Position numbers and translations under genes: made by a program. From Xylogone sp. PMI_703 (taxonomy: Eukaryota > Ascomycota > Leotiomycetes), in assembly GCA_021399445.1 (NCBI GenBank), contig JAJTUQ010000001.1:744001-808000 (forward strand): DNA of 64,000 nucleotides, written 5' to 3'. This document shows positions 23,708 to 37,110 of the stretch, piece by piece. Below the pieces are notes generated by a model that did no database searches, was not told where the DNA came from, and saw nothing but the letters and a program-made list of their open reading frames with translations. Positions within the stretch are counted from its first letter, which is position 1. Every line of letters begins with the position of its first letter.

Positions 23708-25907
23708 TCATTCCGGAACCTTGGCACCCATACTTCTCCAAAAATCGCACCTATATCCCCGTCCACCTTCCCAGGTGTATGCATTCGCAATTGTAATATC
23801 ATTCATGAGCCCGGGGTCCATCAGCTCAGTTACATTGTTACCTGCAGAGCTTACCACGGTAAACGGGACGCCACCTGTCTCATTCAAATTTATCAATTGA
23901 GGATTGTAGATATTGAATGTGGGCCATGATGAGGCTGGATTCTCAGCTGTAGAATTGGATCGCGCCCCGTTCGCGATGGATGAGGGAATGGAAGGGTTAG
24001 ATTTTATTATAAAGTTACCCCAGATTTCTGTAAGATAATCAGCGTTAGCAATGAGCATACAAGATATCAGAGAAATCCATTTTATTCTCAGTTCGATGAT
24101 CATTGAAGGGAACATACGCATAAAAGCCAGTTCAAAGTCAGGTCCCTTTTCTGGTGTTGCAGGCCCGAAGTATCCAGTAACATCAGCCCCGTGAGTCGCT
24201 ACTGGGACACTGTATTGGTATTTCCAACTCTGTCTATCATGGTCACTATATGCCTCGGCTAGCCAATAACTCGGACAGACAAATGTCGTCTCTGCATATA
24301 TGTTGTCGGCTCGTTGCTGTTGTCCTGATCCCACTTGCGACACATTAAGGGCTGTCGGCCCGGATGTACCAGTGGTAGCAAAGAGTGGGTCTGAGGGATC
24401 TACTGATGCATTCGTTGATGGATAATAAAGAAGGATCTTTGCAATATCGTTCGTGGTGAAGGCTGGGAAAGTGAGTTGGAGCCAGGAAACAAGGTTATCT
24501 TCTGTTTTAATGTTTTGTGGCGTGAATGATGGTCCTTCGTTTGCATTGTTCTATACATGATGTTAGATAAGGGGAAGCGAACCTCAAATTCAAATCTAGA
24601 ACTTGAGATCGGATCACGTAGGACTCACCCCTGAAAGCATATTGAGACCGTTAACTTGCTTTTGTAGGAGCTGCTGACTAGGGAGTTGTGGGAGGAAGAC
24701 TCCATCTGTTACAGGGAGGAATCCCCAAGTACCATATATACCAGAGGCTGAAATATTGAAACTCGCACGTTGCAATGTTTCTGTATCTTGATTAACAAGG
24801 CAGTTGAATATTGAAGGGTGTGTATTATTTATGCCACCGTATGCAGTAATAGGTGGGCAACCGGCCATTGTAGCAAATGCATAGTAGGATTGAGAAGGTT
24901 CGAAGTCCTTATAGCCGTATTGTAACGGAAGATATGGTGAAGCAACAATTGCCTATGGTATTCAGTATGTTACCGGTATCAGGATAGATGAATGTATACT
25001 TACATTTCTGAAGAGACTAGTCCCAAGTGTACCGCCATAGGCCAAGGACTGACACATAACACTTCCGCCTCCAGCTGATTCTCCAGATATGGTTACTCTA
25101 GTGGGATCGCCGCCAAATTGGGCTACATACGCTTGTACCCACTGCAAAGCAAACTGTTGATCCAAAAGTCCAGCATTAACTACGCCATTGCGGAAGACTT
25201 CATCAGATGATAGGAACCCGAATGCACCTAGCTGATAGTATAATCAGATTGTCTGCTCCATATTTGTCTATTGATTTTGATATTTCTTACCCTATATTGT
25301 ATACTGACACCCACAAATCCATAGTTATTGGCTTTGATAATGGCGCTCAGGTCCTGCCTACCACTACCACCTCCATAACCACCACCATGGATCCAGACTA
25401 ACACAGGTAACTTGCTATTCGCAGTAGCATTGGCCGGGCTGTAAACATTCAAGTATAGACAATCCTCAGTAGAGTAATCTGCCGTGTCATTGATTGGAAT
25501 GGCGCTTGATTTAGGCGACTGCGGGCACATGGGCCCAAAATTATTTGCTTGAATGGTAGAAGAGCGATTTGTAACTGGAGGTTGAGGAGCTTGCCAACGT
25601 AATGAGCCAATGGGAGGAGCAGCAAAACGGATACTGGATGGATTTATTAGACATAGGTGCTTCTTACAAATCACTATTCGGGAAGGTTCGCCCTATCTTA
25701 CCCCTTCCATGATTTGATTCCTGTTGTAGAATTGCTCACACCAGTGTATACTGAATAGCCGAGATCAACTTCAAGGTTGTTATTCTTGTTGACAGTGGCG
25801 CTCCTTTTATTCAACGCTTCTTCGTAGGGGTTACTTCGTAACCATGGAGCTGCAACAGCAACTTGTGTTACTGCCAGAGACACAATGGCAGTGATAATTG
25901 ATCTCAT
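23708..25907 (-). CDS. Secreted type-B carboxylesterase / lipase
   Basis: Six exons (25907-25702, 25633-25291, 25231-25004, 24952-24629, 24550-24118, 24027-23708) give 617 residues, normal for fungal type-B carboxylesterases. A signal peptide (MRSIITAIVSLAVTQVAVAA) is present. Landmarks in order: IRFAAPPIGSLRWQAP, EDCLYLNVYSP, the oxyanion loop VWIHGGGYGGG, the nucleophile elbow SGESAGGGS, an acid-site region NNANEGPSF, and THGADVTGYFG with the catalytic His. All triad positions are kept. Such enzymes hydrolyse esters outside the cell, including lipids and plant-derived esters. Six introns were placed by phase and all leave conserved blocks in register. Confidence 0.88.
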
Positions 25908-27425
25908 CTTTACCTACTAGCAACACACAATATATAAACTGCAGAGGCTTCTTCAACGTGAGGAATTAAATTGGGTGAGGGCCTCCTCTTTATAACGACA
26001 GGGGAGTTTAATTTATATTATATAGATATATTGCAGATCTAGGGATTTTGACTAGCTGCATAACTTCCTCTCGTCCGCAAGGATGCCTTGATTGACGCTC
26101 AATCGTACATCAATAATCAAAAACCTTGTCTCCGATTCCTCCGGATCCATGCAACTGATCTCTTACAATTCCTCCAGTAACATGCGCAGGGTCACCTTCT
26201 GGCTCCGTCAGTCCGGCAGTAGTGCAATTTCTCTGGAGCATTTAAGACGATAGATTCCTTTAGGAGCTGTGTACTCTTCTATTACTGGCTCTCTAATAGA
26301 TACTCGAATGCCATGCCGGCAGGGAATATCCGAATGTAAAGCTTTATAATATCCAAGCTTCATGAGCAGCTTAATACCAAGAGTCGCCATTGGACTAAGC
26401 TGATTGCTTATTCCATGTTGCTACATACCCCGCACCCTGGCCCCGCACAGCGCCCAAAAGCCCCTTGGTCGGGGAGAGTTTACGGTCTCTTAAGCTCTAT
26501 GGCGTCACTTAATGGGAAGGATTCATGAGATGCATGGGAAAATATGCATTGGACTTATAAGCTAACATCTTTTACATTGTCGTCATAAGACTGGGTTGCG
26601 GATATTAGCCGTGCAAAGGCACTCCGGGGAGACACTCCGGGGAGACAAGAAAGATATGCACCCCATCAACAATCCTGGGAAGGATATATTATCTTACAAT
26701 GCTCTGCTTATAGAGAATCACTCACGTAGTATTAATATTGAGTCCGATTTCAGCTTATCCAACCTTTAGCAGTTGGCAAATATCCATTTTGTTTAAACTG
26801 CACCATCACTCCCAGGAACAATTCACTGTTCACACAACAGAGCAGCCGAACTCAATGGCCTAGGGAGTGCATATTTACCAAGGATGGCTTTAACAAATTG
26901 AGACTGGTCCTCTACATACCCCGCGTTTCTTTCGCTTCCTCGTAATCTCTTGAGCTAAGTAATGCATCCGAGGTGGAGAAAGATTTGGATACCTCTTCCT
27001 TCTTTCTGATAAGTACTGGAGCTATTTTGCCGAGGATGCAAAGTGGAATCAAAGTGCTATTGTATGCGAAATCGCATTGGCTGTGACGAATAAGATGCTC
27101 CATGATTAATAATATGATTGGAATTGTGGAAAGCTCACTTGCTAGAGTATATTGTAGACAGGCAAATGTACTTTATTTATATGATAGGATATGTTGTGAG
27201 AATTTGCTCAATTACAGTTAACTCTTGACTGATGTGCTTTGCCTCCGTCAGATACTATACAATTCCCGAGGAGATAAGTGAGCAGTTCAACTAAATCATA
27301 TCATTCGATAGTCATAGTTGTTGGTGGAAAATTAAAACGTTCGTGATCAATTCCTCCCATAAACGCCTCCTGCTTCCCTGAAACCAACCGAAATCTACTT
27401 CCATGAAGACCTGTCTCAGCATTGC
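25908..27425. other. Intergenic region with a perfect 13-bp duplication
   Basis: Contains two adjacent copies of ACTCCGGGGAGAC at 26621-26633 and 26634-26646. Otherwise no gene, RNA or mobile element was recognised. Confidence 0.5.
26621..26646. repeat. 13-bp tandem duplication
   Basis: ACTCCGGGGAGAC occurs twice head to tail without mismatch. The unit holds a CCGGGG core. It may be a small slippage product or a doubled protein-binding site upstream of the amino-acid permease's 3' side and the esterase's 5' side. Confidence 0.8.
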
Positions 27426-29546
27426 TTAAAACATAGCGTAAATTAACCTCTTCCAAGAGGGATATGAGGCAATTTCAGCCTTAGTGGCATTGATCCTGTC
27501 CCAATCAACCGGTCTACGGCCAGTGTCAACATCTATTTGAGACAATTTGAGCCAGCCAGTCCGCTTCCAGAAATACCCACAAACCCAGAAGAACATGACG
27601 ACTGGAAGTGCAAGATATGCTTTGAAAAAGTCTTCTGCGGTACCGACTTTTCCGTTATTGCCAAGTGGGAATAGAGCAGTATAAAACTAGAATATGATCT
27701 TAGTACTGTCCAGTAATGCGAGAGTAGTGTTCTCTTACCTGAGCAATTAAAACAAGAAGGATGAGAAGTAGGCCTAACCAACTTCCCCAGACACCAAAAA
27801 CAGCTTTAAACGGGATCTCGTCAACTGTGTGACCTTGATATTTCCAGGCTGCACGGAAACGAATATGAGCCATACATATTGACCCCCAGGTGAACAAGGC
27901 AGCCAACCCGGAAAGAGCCAGCAACCAATCAAAGACAACCGGTCCACTAGCACTCAAGTTTATGTATCCAAGGCATCCAAATACAAGAATTGCTATTGTG
28001 GCAGGCAGTGGTCTACCGGCTTTGTCGATATATGTGAAAAATCTAGGAGCATAGCCCTGTTCGGCAAGAGCGCACAGAGTTCGAGAGCCACCATATACAC
28101 CAGAGTTACCAATCGAAATGACGCTAATGCAAATAATGAAGTTCATGAAGTGATCATATCCCTTCAAACCAGCATCTTTTGCAGCAATCACAAATGGAGA
28201 TGTAGCAACGTCGATAAGCGGATTACCAGCTCCTAAAAGACGCTCATCGGTGGATGATACAAGCAGACCAACGAACATTAAACCAAGGATATAAAAGCTA
28301 ATAGCATGTTAGTTAATTTTAGCAAGGGTGATTTTTGAATAATACTGGCATAGCTGGGGAATGCTGGGGAAATTGATACTCACAGTGTAATACGCCAAAA
28401 GACCTGTTTAATAGCACCCGGTAGCGCCCTGGCTGGATTTTCCGATTCCGCCGCAGCCAAGCCAACAAGCTCTGTTCCACTGAAAGCAAATGCTGCAGTT
28501 ACGAAGACGGAGCAAACGCCCTTGAAGCCATTGCGGAATGCGCCAGGATCATACCAGAGTCGAGCACCCCAATATTCGTCATATATTCCACTTGAAGGGC
28601 CACCACCACATACTAATAAAAAAGCATTATTAGAACTTCAACAGAAAATATCAAGATTCAGATATTTATAAACTTACCCAATATCAATGCGATGATCATA
28701 AAAGTGACAATAGCTCCGAGCTTGAGCACACTAGACCAGAACTCTTCTTCAGCATATCCAATCACACCGAAGATATTTATAACCACAATGAAAACCAAGA
28801 AGACTGAAATCCAAACAGCGACGTTTATGTCAGCATTCCAGTAGCCAATGGTCAGTCCAGCAACAACAAGCTCTAGCGGAAGAACAATAGCCCATTGGAA
28901 TACATAGTTCCAGCCCATAGCAAAACCCCAAGACGGATCGATAAAGCGGGTGCTGTAGGTGTAAAAGCCACCAGAGACTGGGTACATGACGGCTAATTCT
29001 CCTAAGGCATAGACTGAAGAGTATGATATTAGTGTAATTATTCCAAATGTGCGTGAGCATTATGCCGAGAGTTTGTGCCTGCAAATAGATAGGACATGTG
29101 TTACATACCAACATTAAATATCATTACTCCGATAATAGCAAAATCAATTAAAAGTGTAGCTGGTCCCTAAATGTAGGTTAGCCACTGATTTCATTCACGC
29201 AAGGTTCATAGGAAGACAGCAGCAAATAAAGCATTGCCAGCTTGGAGGAGATACTCACACCTCTATTCAGAGCACTACCACTACCAACGAAGAAACCAGC
29301 ACCAATAGACCCTCCAATAGCAATCATATGAAGGTGGCGCGGTTTGAGCGTGGTATTAAGCAGATGCTCTGCCCCTGTATCTTTCTTGGGTTTGAAAGAC
29401 TCTACTGTACATCCATATCGAGTCGCAAAAGAGAGCTTTTCTTCCTCAACAGTGCCCTCGACACGAGAGGTGGTATATGTTGGGAGGCTGCCATCATCAC
29501 TGACCGAGATATTCTTCTCGTTCGAAGGATCAGGTTTGTGCTCCAT
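27426..29546 (-). CDS. Amino-acid permease (YAT/GAP type)
   Basis: Six exons (29546-29259, 29166-29109, 29013-28678, 28612-28384, 28297-27739, 27686-27426) give 576 residues. After a polar N-terminus comes LKPRHLHMIAIGGSIGAGFF, the first membrane span of fungal amino-acid permeases. It is followed by YALGELAVMYPVSGGFYTY, FSGTELVGLAAAESENPARALP (substrate-binding region) and the C-terminal block ending TGRRPVDWDRI. Twelve membrane spans are expected in the plasma membrane, with proton-coupled uptake of amino acids. All splice sites are GT-AG and in phase. Exact amino-acid range cannot be told. Confidence 0.92.
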
Positions 29547-31508
29547 TATTCTGGGGGTATAATTGAAAATGGATTAGAGCTGCGCAAAGAGAAGAGGAGC
29601 AGGTTGGGCCAGTCAGTAACCCTGGCTATCAAGGTTGGTATGCAGACTGATCACTCCAGGGGGGACTAGTGATCGCAGCGCAAGACCCTGATGGGTCTCT
29701 ATATCTCTTTATACCATCTCGCCTCCCCATACTCAACAATTATCGTCGCGTCCTCCGCTAGTTTTGTCCTTGGGTTCGGGCATATTTCAGAAAGTGGAAA
29801 TGATATCCGTGAATCTCATCGTCATGGATGAAAGGGACAAGAAAGGAGTACCCAAGGTTCTTGCCTCCTTCTAGAATTGAGCTAGAATGAGTCATGGCAT
29901 GCATATGATAGGGAGATGCTGTCGTTCTATCCGTTTTAAGCCAAGAGGACAAGAGCCTTGTGTCTTGTGCTATGATCGGGTCGCAACTTCTATCTCTCAA
30001 AAAGAGTAAAACCACGGTGTTAGAACTTTATCGCGACAAGTGCTATGGCTGCTGGTTGTTCCACAGTATTGGGAGACGAGCAGAAAGTGTTCCACTTGGA
30101 CTGATGGGTTGGTTGGCTAAGGCACTTGGCAAACGTAATTACTTCTTGAGAAGCGTCCACCTGGCGGCAACACCACAACAGATTGCGGAACTTCCCCAGA
30201 GAACAAGTAAACTATTTACATAATAATTCAAACCCCACATTGTCGGATGAAGCTATTGTAAAGTTAAAATATCCCAGAATATTCGCCTCGATCCAAGACG
30301 GCGGATGCATAGTCTGCTTGACTTGCTGGTGACAATTTGAAAGTAAATAAGACGTCTCTTGTATAGCTCACGGTAGTGGCGACGGGTACCCCAAATGTCG
30401 GAAGGGGGACGCCAGCCAACCACAGCTCGACCACTGAACGCGCAATTCAGCCTCTTGGCCCGTCTTGGATTTCTGTCAGCGGCTTTGCCAATGTACAGTA
30501 CAGACTGCAAAGTATACAAAGCGGAAGAAATCCTTCTAGAGACCCAAACAAGAAAATTCTGCTCTTACACCTTTATTGCCACCACAAGCGTCAGAGCTGA
30601 AGAAAAAATCTATTGAGAAATCAAGCTGGTATAGGTAAATCAAAACGGATAGAGATGTGATAACGTAGCTCGCTCCGAATCCATGAGCCACGATATCTCA
30701 ACCCTGGGAACCGTTGTGCTAGATCATATTTTCTATGTTAATCACACGAAAGGACTGCTTCCACACAACAGATAACAGTAGTAGCCAATTACGACAATAT
30801 CCAACATCGTCCGAGGTTATGGCCCAGTGGATCCTCCACCTGGAGACCGTGGTCCTCCTTATCTGTGGAGATACAACACGTCCCCGGCGGAAGCAATCCA
30901 TACTTCACGAACCAGCGGTGCCTCGGTTACTCTAGGTCTTAGTATACTGAAAGTTGTGGCTGAGTCGAGGTGCCAAGTCCGTTGTGCCAAGTTGGCGCGG
31001 CGTCGTTCTGGAACACGCCCAGAGCCTTGGGTCCTTGGACTGCAAATGCAACAAGCATCTAGCCCTTCAGTGTTGAAGTAATATATGCTTAAATATTGTA
31101 TCTAGGTTCTTTTCTACTTTTCAATATGTTCGCTTGTAACGGACTTACTCTAGAGCAGTTATGTACTTGTGGGGATGAGATGCATTGGTCTTAATCTATT
31201 TGATCCCAGATCCTTCAATCCACTGCCAAGATCCATAGGCCCATAGATCTATCTGATAAGCTTTTGATTGGATAAATAGTGGTTTAGGAGAAGAGATCGA
31301 AAAAGTTAAACAACACTGGTGTACCATAGATTTCTGGTGGTAGAATGTCACATGATTGATTCATTCTCTGGGAGAGCCATCTCGTTGTGATACATCTTTA
31401 AACCATCTAATGAACAAGACGAAAGAATTTCATGACTAAAATATATAAATAAAAAGAAGTTCTCTTTTAGTCGTAATTCCACGATAATGCCGCCCAAAAT
31501 ATCGAAAA
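29547..31508. other. Intergenic region, nearly 2 kb
   Basis: Holds the permease promoter and short overlapping open frames of no recognised family. Bases 30820-31080 are richer in GC than the rest and open on both strands, but no conserved motif was seen. Confidence 0.4.
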
Positions 31509-32050
31509 TCACAGATGCAGGAAGCCACCAAGAAAGAAAATCATCGCCGGGATATCTGTGACCACGGTCCGGATAGTATGAATCTTCAACCACGTCCTCA
31601 CCCCTGCCTTAGGCTGGGAAGGCTTATGGACAAGCCTCTCGATCCCTCGCGCAATCTATGGCAATGATTAGTACTCGAAACATCTTTCTAAACAGATTAT
31701 CTTGCGGAAGAATGTCAAATTACCGTTGGACCAAAAACAAAGTGACCAACTGCCAGTACCGTTCCCCAGCCATAGCAGAATCTCGCTCCGCCACCCGTGT
31801 TCTTCCAGCCCAAATATCCCGCGATGGTGCTTGTGAGGCCAAGACCGACTGCGCCAGGGAGACTGTAGTAGAGCCAGTTATCAAACCACGTTGTGACGGC
31901 GTTCTCCTCTATCGAAGGCTTAAGGAATGGTAGAATGGTCCAGATCTCTGAGATAGCGACCATTGTGGAAGCTGTTGAAGAGAGAACTGGGAGGAGTCGC
32001 AGGCTCGCAATTTTCATTGCTTCTCCTTTGGATGCATATATGTCGTCCAT
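31509..32050 (-). CDS. DUF1772 / anthrone-oxygenase-like membrane protein
   Basis: Two exons, 32050-31724 and 31655-31509, give 157 residues. Four hydrophobic spans are visible. The C-terminal motif RTWLKIHTIRTVVTDIPA followed by a last hydrophobic helix is the DUF1772 signature; in fungi this family includes anthrone oxygenases of polyketide pathways and many uncharacterised membrane proteins. No polyketide synthase lies in the window, so an anthrone substrate is not supported. An in-frame ATG at 32146 would add a His-rich leader; I prefer 32050. Confidence 0.75.
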
Positions 32051-32672
32051 TGTGGGGAGTGCGGAACGGAGAGGTAATCTAAGAAATAAATATCCGCTGA
32101 TTGATATAGAGTGATGATGATGAGAATAGTTGTTGATATCTTGCACTTGTTAGAGATGGCTACCACGTGAAGTACTATACATTGTACATCATCAGGGCTG
32201 TTGTGAACATGAGGGGTGGTGTGATGTCAGCGCTCGTTCGATGCCTTGGGCAATAGCCGATAAGCTCTGCGGGCTCGGAGGGGTAATATCTTGTGAAAAT
32301 CATCACATGAAGCGTCTCAATCTCTGTTTTGAATTGTGTTTCAAAATTCAAATGACATGTAAAATAGATCGTAACGGCTTATAACGTGCATAAGCAACAA
32401 TGCTGGTGAATTCACGACATATAGGACTGGCGCGAGTTGAAGTAAATGCCAGCCGGATAAAACAAGTTAAGGCTATCCATTGGGCAATTTCATAATCGTA
32501 ATTTGGCTAGCTTTTATGATTGAATTACTGTTCAATTTTGGTCGAAATATGGGCACTATCATACTTCCTGTCAAAGTATATAGGGGATAACACTGAATCA
32601 GATGATCAACGCATGCATGACCAAGTTGACATAATAGCACACTTGACAGCAACCTACCACTATCGAACTGGA
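32051..32672. other. Intergenic region, no gene seen
   Basis: Upstream of the DUF1772 gene and downstream of the VOC gene. AT-rich, no feature recognised. Confidence 0.4.
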
Positions 32673-33322
32673 TCACTTTTTCATCTCATAGAGACCAAAT
32701 CGATTGCCATCGACGTCCTTGAAGTACTGGTAGAAAGCCTTCTTGCCTTCCGGCGTCTTTTCACCAGCAGACCTTCCACCAGCTGCCTGAATACGCTTAG
32801 CCGTCTATCAAATGTCAGTACCAGAACATTTCGGTCACCAAGCCACTGGCTAGGTCTAATGAGTGGGAAACAAATAGCAGAGCACTGCCGTACCTCGTCA
32901 ATGTCGTCAACAAAGTAGTAGACGGTATCACCGATGCCGTTTGTTTGCTCAGACGATTTGCACTCAGGGCTGAATTCGACAATGCCACCACTAAGAGTGT
33001 TGATGCCTGTATTTAGGAGAACGGGGTCAGAACTATGGTATTTCTGAAGAGATAGGTGAGCGGCTTACAACTTTCATCAGCAAATCTCATGGTAATAACT
33101 CTATGTGGTTCATCTCCTTTGATGTCAGGACTGAAGGACCAATTCGGGAAGACTGAAGAATAGAATTTCTAGTTATCAGCTATTAGTAACTCTTCGTTGC
33201 ATATGCTGTACAAATGCCGTTGCAGGACATACTTTTGATGCTTCGAGGTTAATAGAGGGAATTTCTATCCAACAAGGAGTACCATCGACGGGCGGTTTCC
33301 ATTCCTGCTCTTTCTCGGACAT
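32673..33322 (-). CDS. VOC superfamily (glyoxalase/extradiol-dioxygenase fold) protein
   Basis: Four exons (33322-33233, 33168-33069, 33006-32894, 32804-32673) give 144 residues, the right size for a single VOC domain. The protein starts with GTPCWIEIPS, continues FYSSVFPNWSF and IVEFSP, and ends with FKDVDGNRFGLYE, the typical last strand. It resembles the glyoxalase-like group related to bacterial PhnB/YdeO proteins. These bind metal or small ligands. A defined reaction cannot be assigned. Introns are all in phase. Confidence 0.82.
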
Positions 33323-34813
33323 GTTTGGTATAATGGCTTAGTGGGCTTATGGTATAATTAATGTGGACGAGTAATTATCTAAAATTCTGTTCGATTGATC
33401 TCCTGATCATGAATTGATTGAGAAATAGATAAAATAATACGGACTACACTACTAGTTGCGGCATTATATACTTCTCCTCAACAGCCACATTGTCTTAAGC
33501 ATCCCGCCCATCCTTCCCGCCACAACCTCTTCACCGAAAATTTTAGAGGATCTTCGAGTTGGAAGAACAAATCTCTTCGTATCGGTTATTGTATACGCCT
33601 CATTTCATCTACCGGGTAAGCAATTCTCCCGTCTTGTGGTTTAGGTGCAGAAAAATGCAGACGACAAGAAGAGGTGGCGCCCAACGCGTAGAATCTGTTT
33701 CGCAGACGTGTCAAGCCTCGAGGACATCGTCTCAAGCCGTCCAGGCTGCAGTGCGGGGTTGAAGGACCAACGCGAACTTGACGCGCAGTGGTGTGACTTG
33801 ATCTCTTGGATCTCGATACTTCGGCTTTTCTTCTTCTTGGTCATCGGAGAATTATGTGGGCGAGGTAGAGTTGACTAACCATTAGCCATTACTTATTGCC
33901 CGGATATTTCTCTACTTGGGCGATCTCGCCCGAGATGAATGGGGCTGTAGTAAGCATTCGAGAGAGAGGCACTTGAGACTTGCAATACAAGTAGGCAGAA
34001 AACAATTATCAGGAACTGTACGACTATATGAAGCTTAAATGAAAAGATCCACTTATGCGCAATATGAAATACAAGACCGCCTTGAAAACTTCGAATTAGA
34101 TCTATTAACTCATTATTTGTAGTCATTTTGTGCAAATGATGTCTTGATATTAGAGAGCCAATGGACTTAGGTATAATCTATTGTTGCCAAAATTGCACTA
34201 ATTCTTCTTGAGATCACGCGTGTAGGCTATTCTCAAGCTTTAGCCATCTAATCTATCATTATAGTCTCCAGAGAGTGATATGGAATGGTAACGGGATATC
34301 GGAAAGAAGGTTATGGGTCATCCGGATTTTCGGAAAGCTGCAAATTCCGTTGCCTCTTTGTCTTTCCGCGGAATAGTACATAATTACCGCGATCCTCCAC
34401 CCCATGGATTGAGTTACCTAATGGAATTGCCACTTCAAATGAATGTAGATACAAGAGCAATTGATGGGGTTATCGTAGAATCTCCGCTTTATTGATTAGT
34501 TATGCAATAACGTGACGAGTACGTGACAAGCTAATGGGAGATTTTAATAGACTACGATAAAGTATAACTAGCCTACAAAATACTGAATCAAGGGTGGTTA
34601 CCAACTGTAGTCCCAAAAAGACTCCTTGTTATATCTAGAAGACTTTAATATCATTCCACCGTGATGATAGTAACGTTATCTATGTGTTTGAACCGAACTA
34701 CTAATTACACGACCCTATATATATTACATGAGATAGCCATAATCCGCTCTTCAGCATCTCTCTGAGATGGTGTATGTTCCATGAATTATAGAATTCGATA
34801 AAGAGACCATGGC
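33323..34813. other. Intergenic region with several CGGAAA/TTCCG words
   Basis: Bases 34297-34375 contain a cluster: ATCGGAAAG, TCCGGATTTTCGGAAAG, ATTCCGTTG and TTTCCGCGGAAT. This lies upstream of the VOC gene and downstream of the regulator gene. Bases 33645-33878 are relatively GC-rich with overlapping open frames, none recognised. Confidence 0.4.
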
Positions 34814-36969
34814 CTATGTGTATGATGCGTATAATGGAAATTCAGCGATGCTATCCGGAACGTTACCTCGGCCTAATTCTCGTGACAATGCTGTTTCTTC
34901 ACCAACCATTTCCATATTGATAGTCAGATCAGGAGACCAGTTGCCAAAGTTAAATTGAGGCATAAGCTGTGGGAAAAAATCTGCCATTTCGAGATCGAAT
35001 GTGGTTATAACTTCATTTTCATTATCTCCCTTTCCGCCAGCTCTATCATCCAGTATAGAAATCTCTGTTACCTCTAAGTCTCTGTCTTTCCGTGATTGCT
35101 TTTCCGTATCCGTACTCCTTGCCATGTCAACATGGCCTTCCTGGGCCAGTTCGGCATACCCACAACTTTCCAGGACCGACGTTAGAATTGTCAGATTTCT
35201 ATCTGCTACTGGTGACGATGGCTTCAGATCTCTTAAGATACGGACACATTCAAGGAGCCACTTTCTTTCTTCTTCTTTGTATTCCCCATCAATGTCAGTC
35301 ACGATCTCGGATATAAGACTTAATGCTGCAGTATACCCTGTATACGTAACTGTTGAGAAGATCTTTTCGATGCCATACTGCATCTTAAAAGCCAATAGCA
35401 ATTTTGATACGCGTATTGCATTTACGGTGCATATCTGTTGTGATTGAACAGTAGAGAACCCGTCTAGTTGTTTCCTTGCAGCGTTCTTAGGCGTGGTTTC
35501 AGCCATATAACTGGTAAATGGTCGATGTAGCAATATAATGGTGGTGAGGAATTGTATATGAAGCGCACAAACTCCTGGGGATGGCAGAGTGGTTTTCTTT
35601 GGGTCCCACTGGAAGCTTGCGGGTAATTGTCTAAGCCATGCAAGGAGCTTCCCATTCGTTGCAGATAACTTGGCCAATATGGCGTTGTCTTCTAATGATT
35701 CCAAAGGACCATTGATCACAAGCATAATATCATTTAAAATTGTACTCAAGTCTACCCAAGCAGAGAGCAATGAATATTGGGGACCAACAGTTTCGAGTGT
35801 CGGGTTAGGAACTGTTATGTCTGTAAGTCTGAGCGTTGGTGGCCGTCCATGAAACAAGCTATAGAGTCTATCTTGTCGATTAGACAACAATACTCAAGTC
35901 AAATGAGCGATAAGCTTACTTATCTGAAATATAACAACCCCACAGCGTGACATGGCGGACTCTCCTATCTTTCTCTGTTAAGCAATTTGTATCTGTAAGT
36001 TTCGTGCAATCCTGGTGCAAGCCCAAGTCATATATCAATCGAAAAGCCATGCCTAGGAAACTTGTTAAAGGAGCTAGAAGCAACAGGATGATCATGCGTA
36101 CCTGGATACAGCCAACAACCTCGGTCATTTCCTAAGCTTCCGAGATAATGTCCAAAGATACACAGGGCCTGGACAGTGGCAATGGTTGGGTTTTCCAGCT
36201 CAGTAACCAACTCAGATTTTACTCTTTGAGTATATATATCCGCGAGTTCTGGAGTCACCGCCTGATAATCGAGCCGTAGAGATCTCAAGAGAATGGCATG
36301 AAGCAGAAAAGACGAGAAGTATTGTGTCTTGACCCCTCTAGCATAATCTGCCATAAAACATTCCTCATCTAAAATGGGTAAAGCGGGATGTTGATATCGA
36401 AAGTAGAGCTCGAGAAGATGATATTGCGCATTTTTGGAATCTGCGAGATCCTCGGCATTATCATATTCCGATTGAAGATCCGATGATGGAGAAGATGGAG
36501 GCGTCCAGACTGGAAGAAGTGACGCTACTTGTAGATTAGATGTGTACCCGAAGTAGTGTAGCTGACCCTTCTCATCGGCACTCAGATTGCTACTTATTAA
36601 GTGTAGACGGTAAGCTATTGAGCTACTGGTCTTAGTAGAGTGTGGTGATGAGGGAGTAAGTTGGCAAGGTAAATGGGCAATTCGTGAAAGGCCAAAATCC
36701 TTGCTCATCGACTGCGTATTGAGCATAATTTGAGATGTCCAGGTTTGTTCTTCTTGAAGGTCTGGGCCATCAAGAACTGTACTGAAATTATCGTCGTCTT
36801 GAATTCCGCACTGAGTTGATGTCTGTTGTTCTAGAGATTCGATATGGTTTTGCATATATCGACAATGGGCTTTTGACAATCTGCTCTTAATTCTCTTATC
36901 AAGGCCACTAATACTGCTGGTTTGTGATGCTCTTGGAGAAAGTTTTCCGCTTCTCTTAACTACCTTCAT
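34814..36969 (-). CDS. Fungal-specific transcription-factor-domain protein without an intact zinc cluster
   Basis: Three exons (36969-36102, 36052-35920, 35867-34814) give 684 residues. The fungal transcription-factor domain is clear: LELYFRYQHPALPILDEECF, then WLYPGMAFRLIYDLGLHQDC, then a VTLWGCYISDK-LYSLFHGRPPTL motif across the second intron. A short coiled-coil-like segment, MQNHIESLEQQ, lies near residue 40. The usual Zn2Cys6 cluster is missing from this frame; its likely remains lie just upstream in another frame. The gene could encode a regulator that lost DNA binding, or the cluster could be joined by splicing I failed to see. It is divergent from the intact regulator at 37588. Confidence 0.8.
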
Positions 36970-37110
36970 GCTGGAATCTTCCCCTCCGTGGATTGCCTTT
37001 GAATTGGACGTCGCTTGTTAGGATATTGGCACCCGTCGGCATAGCTCGACAGATGACAGTAGAATGCGTTGATAACAGGATCTTTGCGGCAATAGAGAGG
37101 GACGTACAGA
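36967..37110 (-). pseudogene. Degenerate Zn2Cys6 cluster remnant
   Basis: Immediately upstream of the regulator's ATG, a different minus-strand frame reads CRKDP, then SSYADGCQYPNKRRPIQRQ, then a stop overlapping the next frame's start. YADGCQYPNKRRPIQ is a typical tail of a Zn2Cys6 cluster, but the Cys residues expected before it are absent, and the frame is one base off from the main open frame. Either a frameshift plus substitutions removed the cluster or I miss an exon. Confidence 0.5.

Noticed and set aside
31509..32050. Polyketide anthrone-oxygenase role for the DUF1772 gene
   Set aside because: No polyketide synthase, thioesterase or other partner gene is present in the window.
33645..33878. 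GC-rich open frames on both strands
   Set aside because: Mutually overlapping and without family features.
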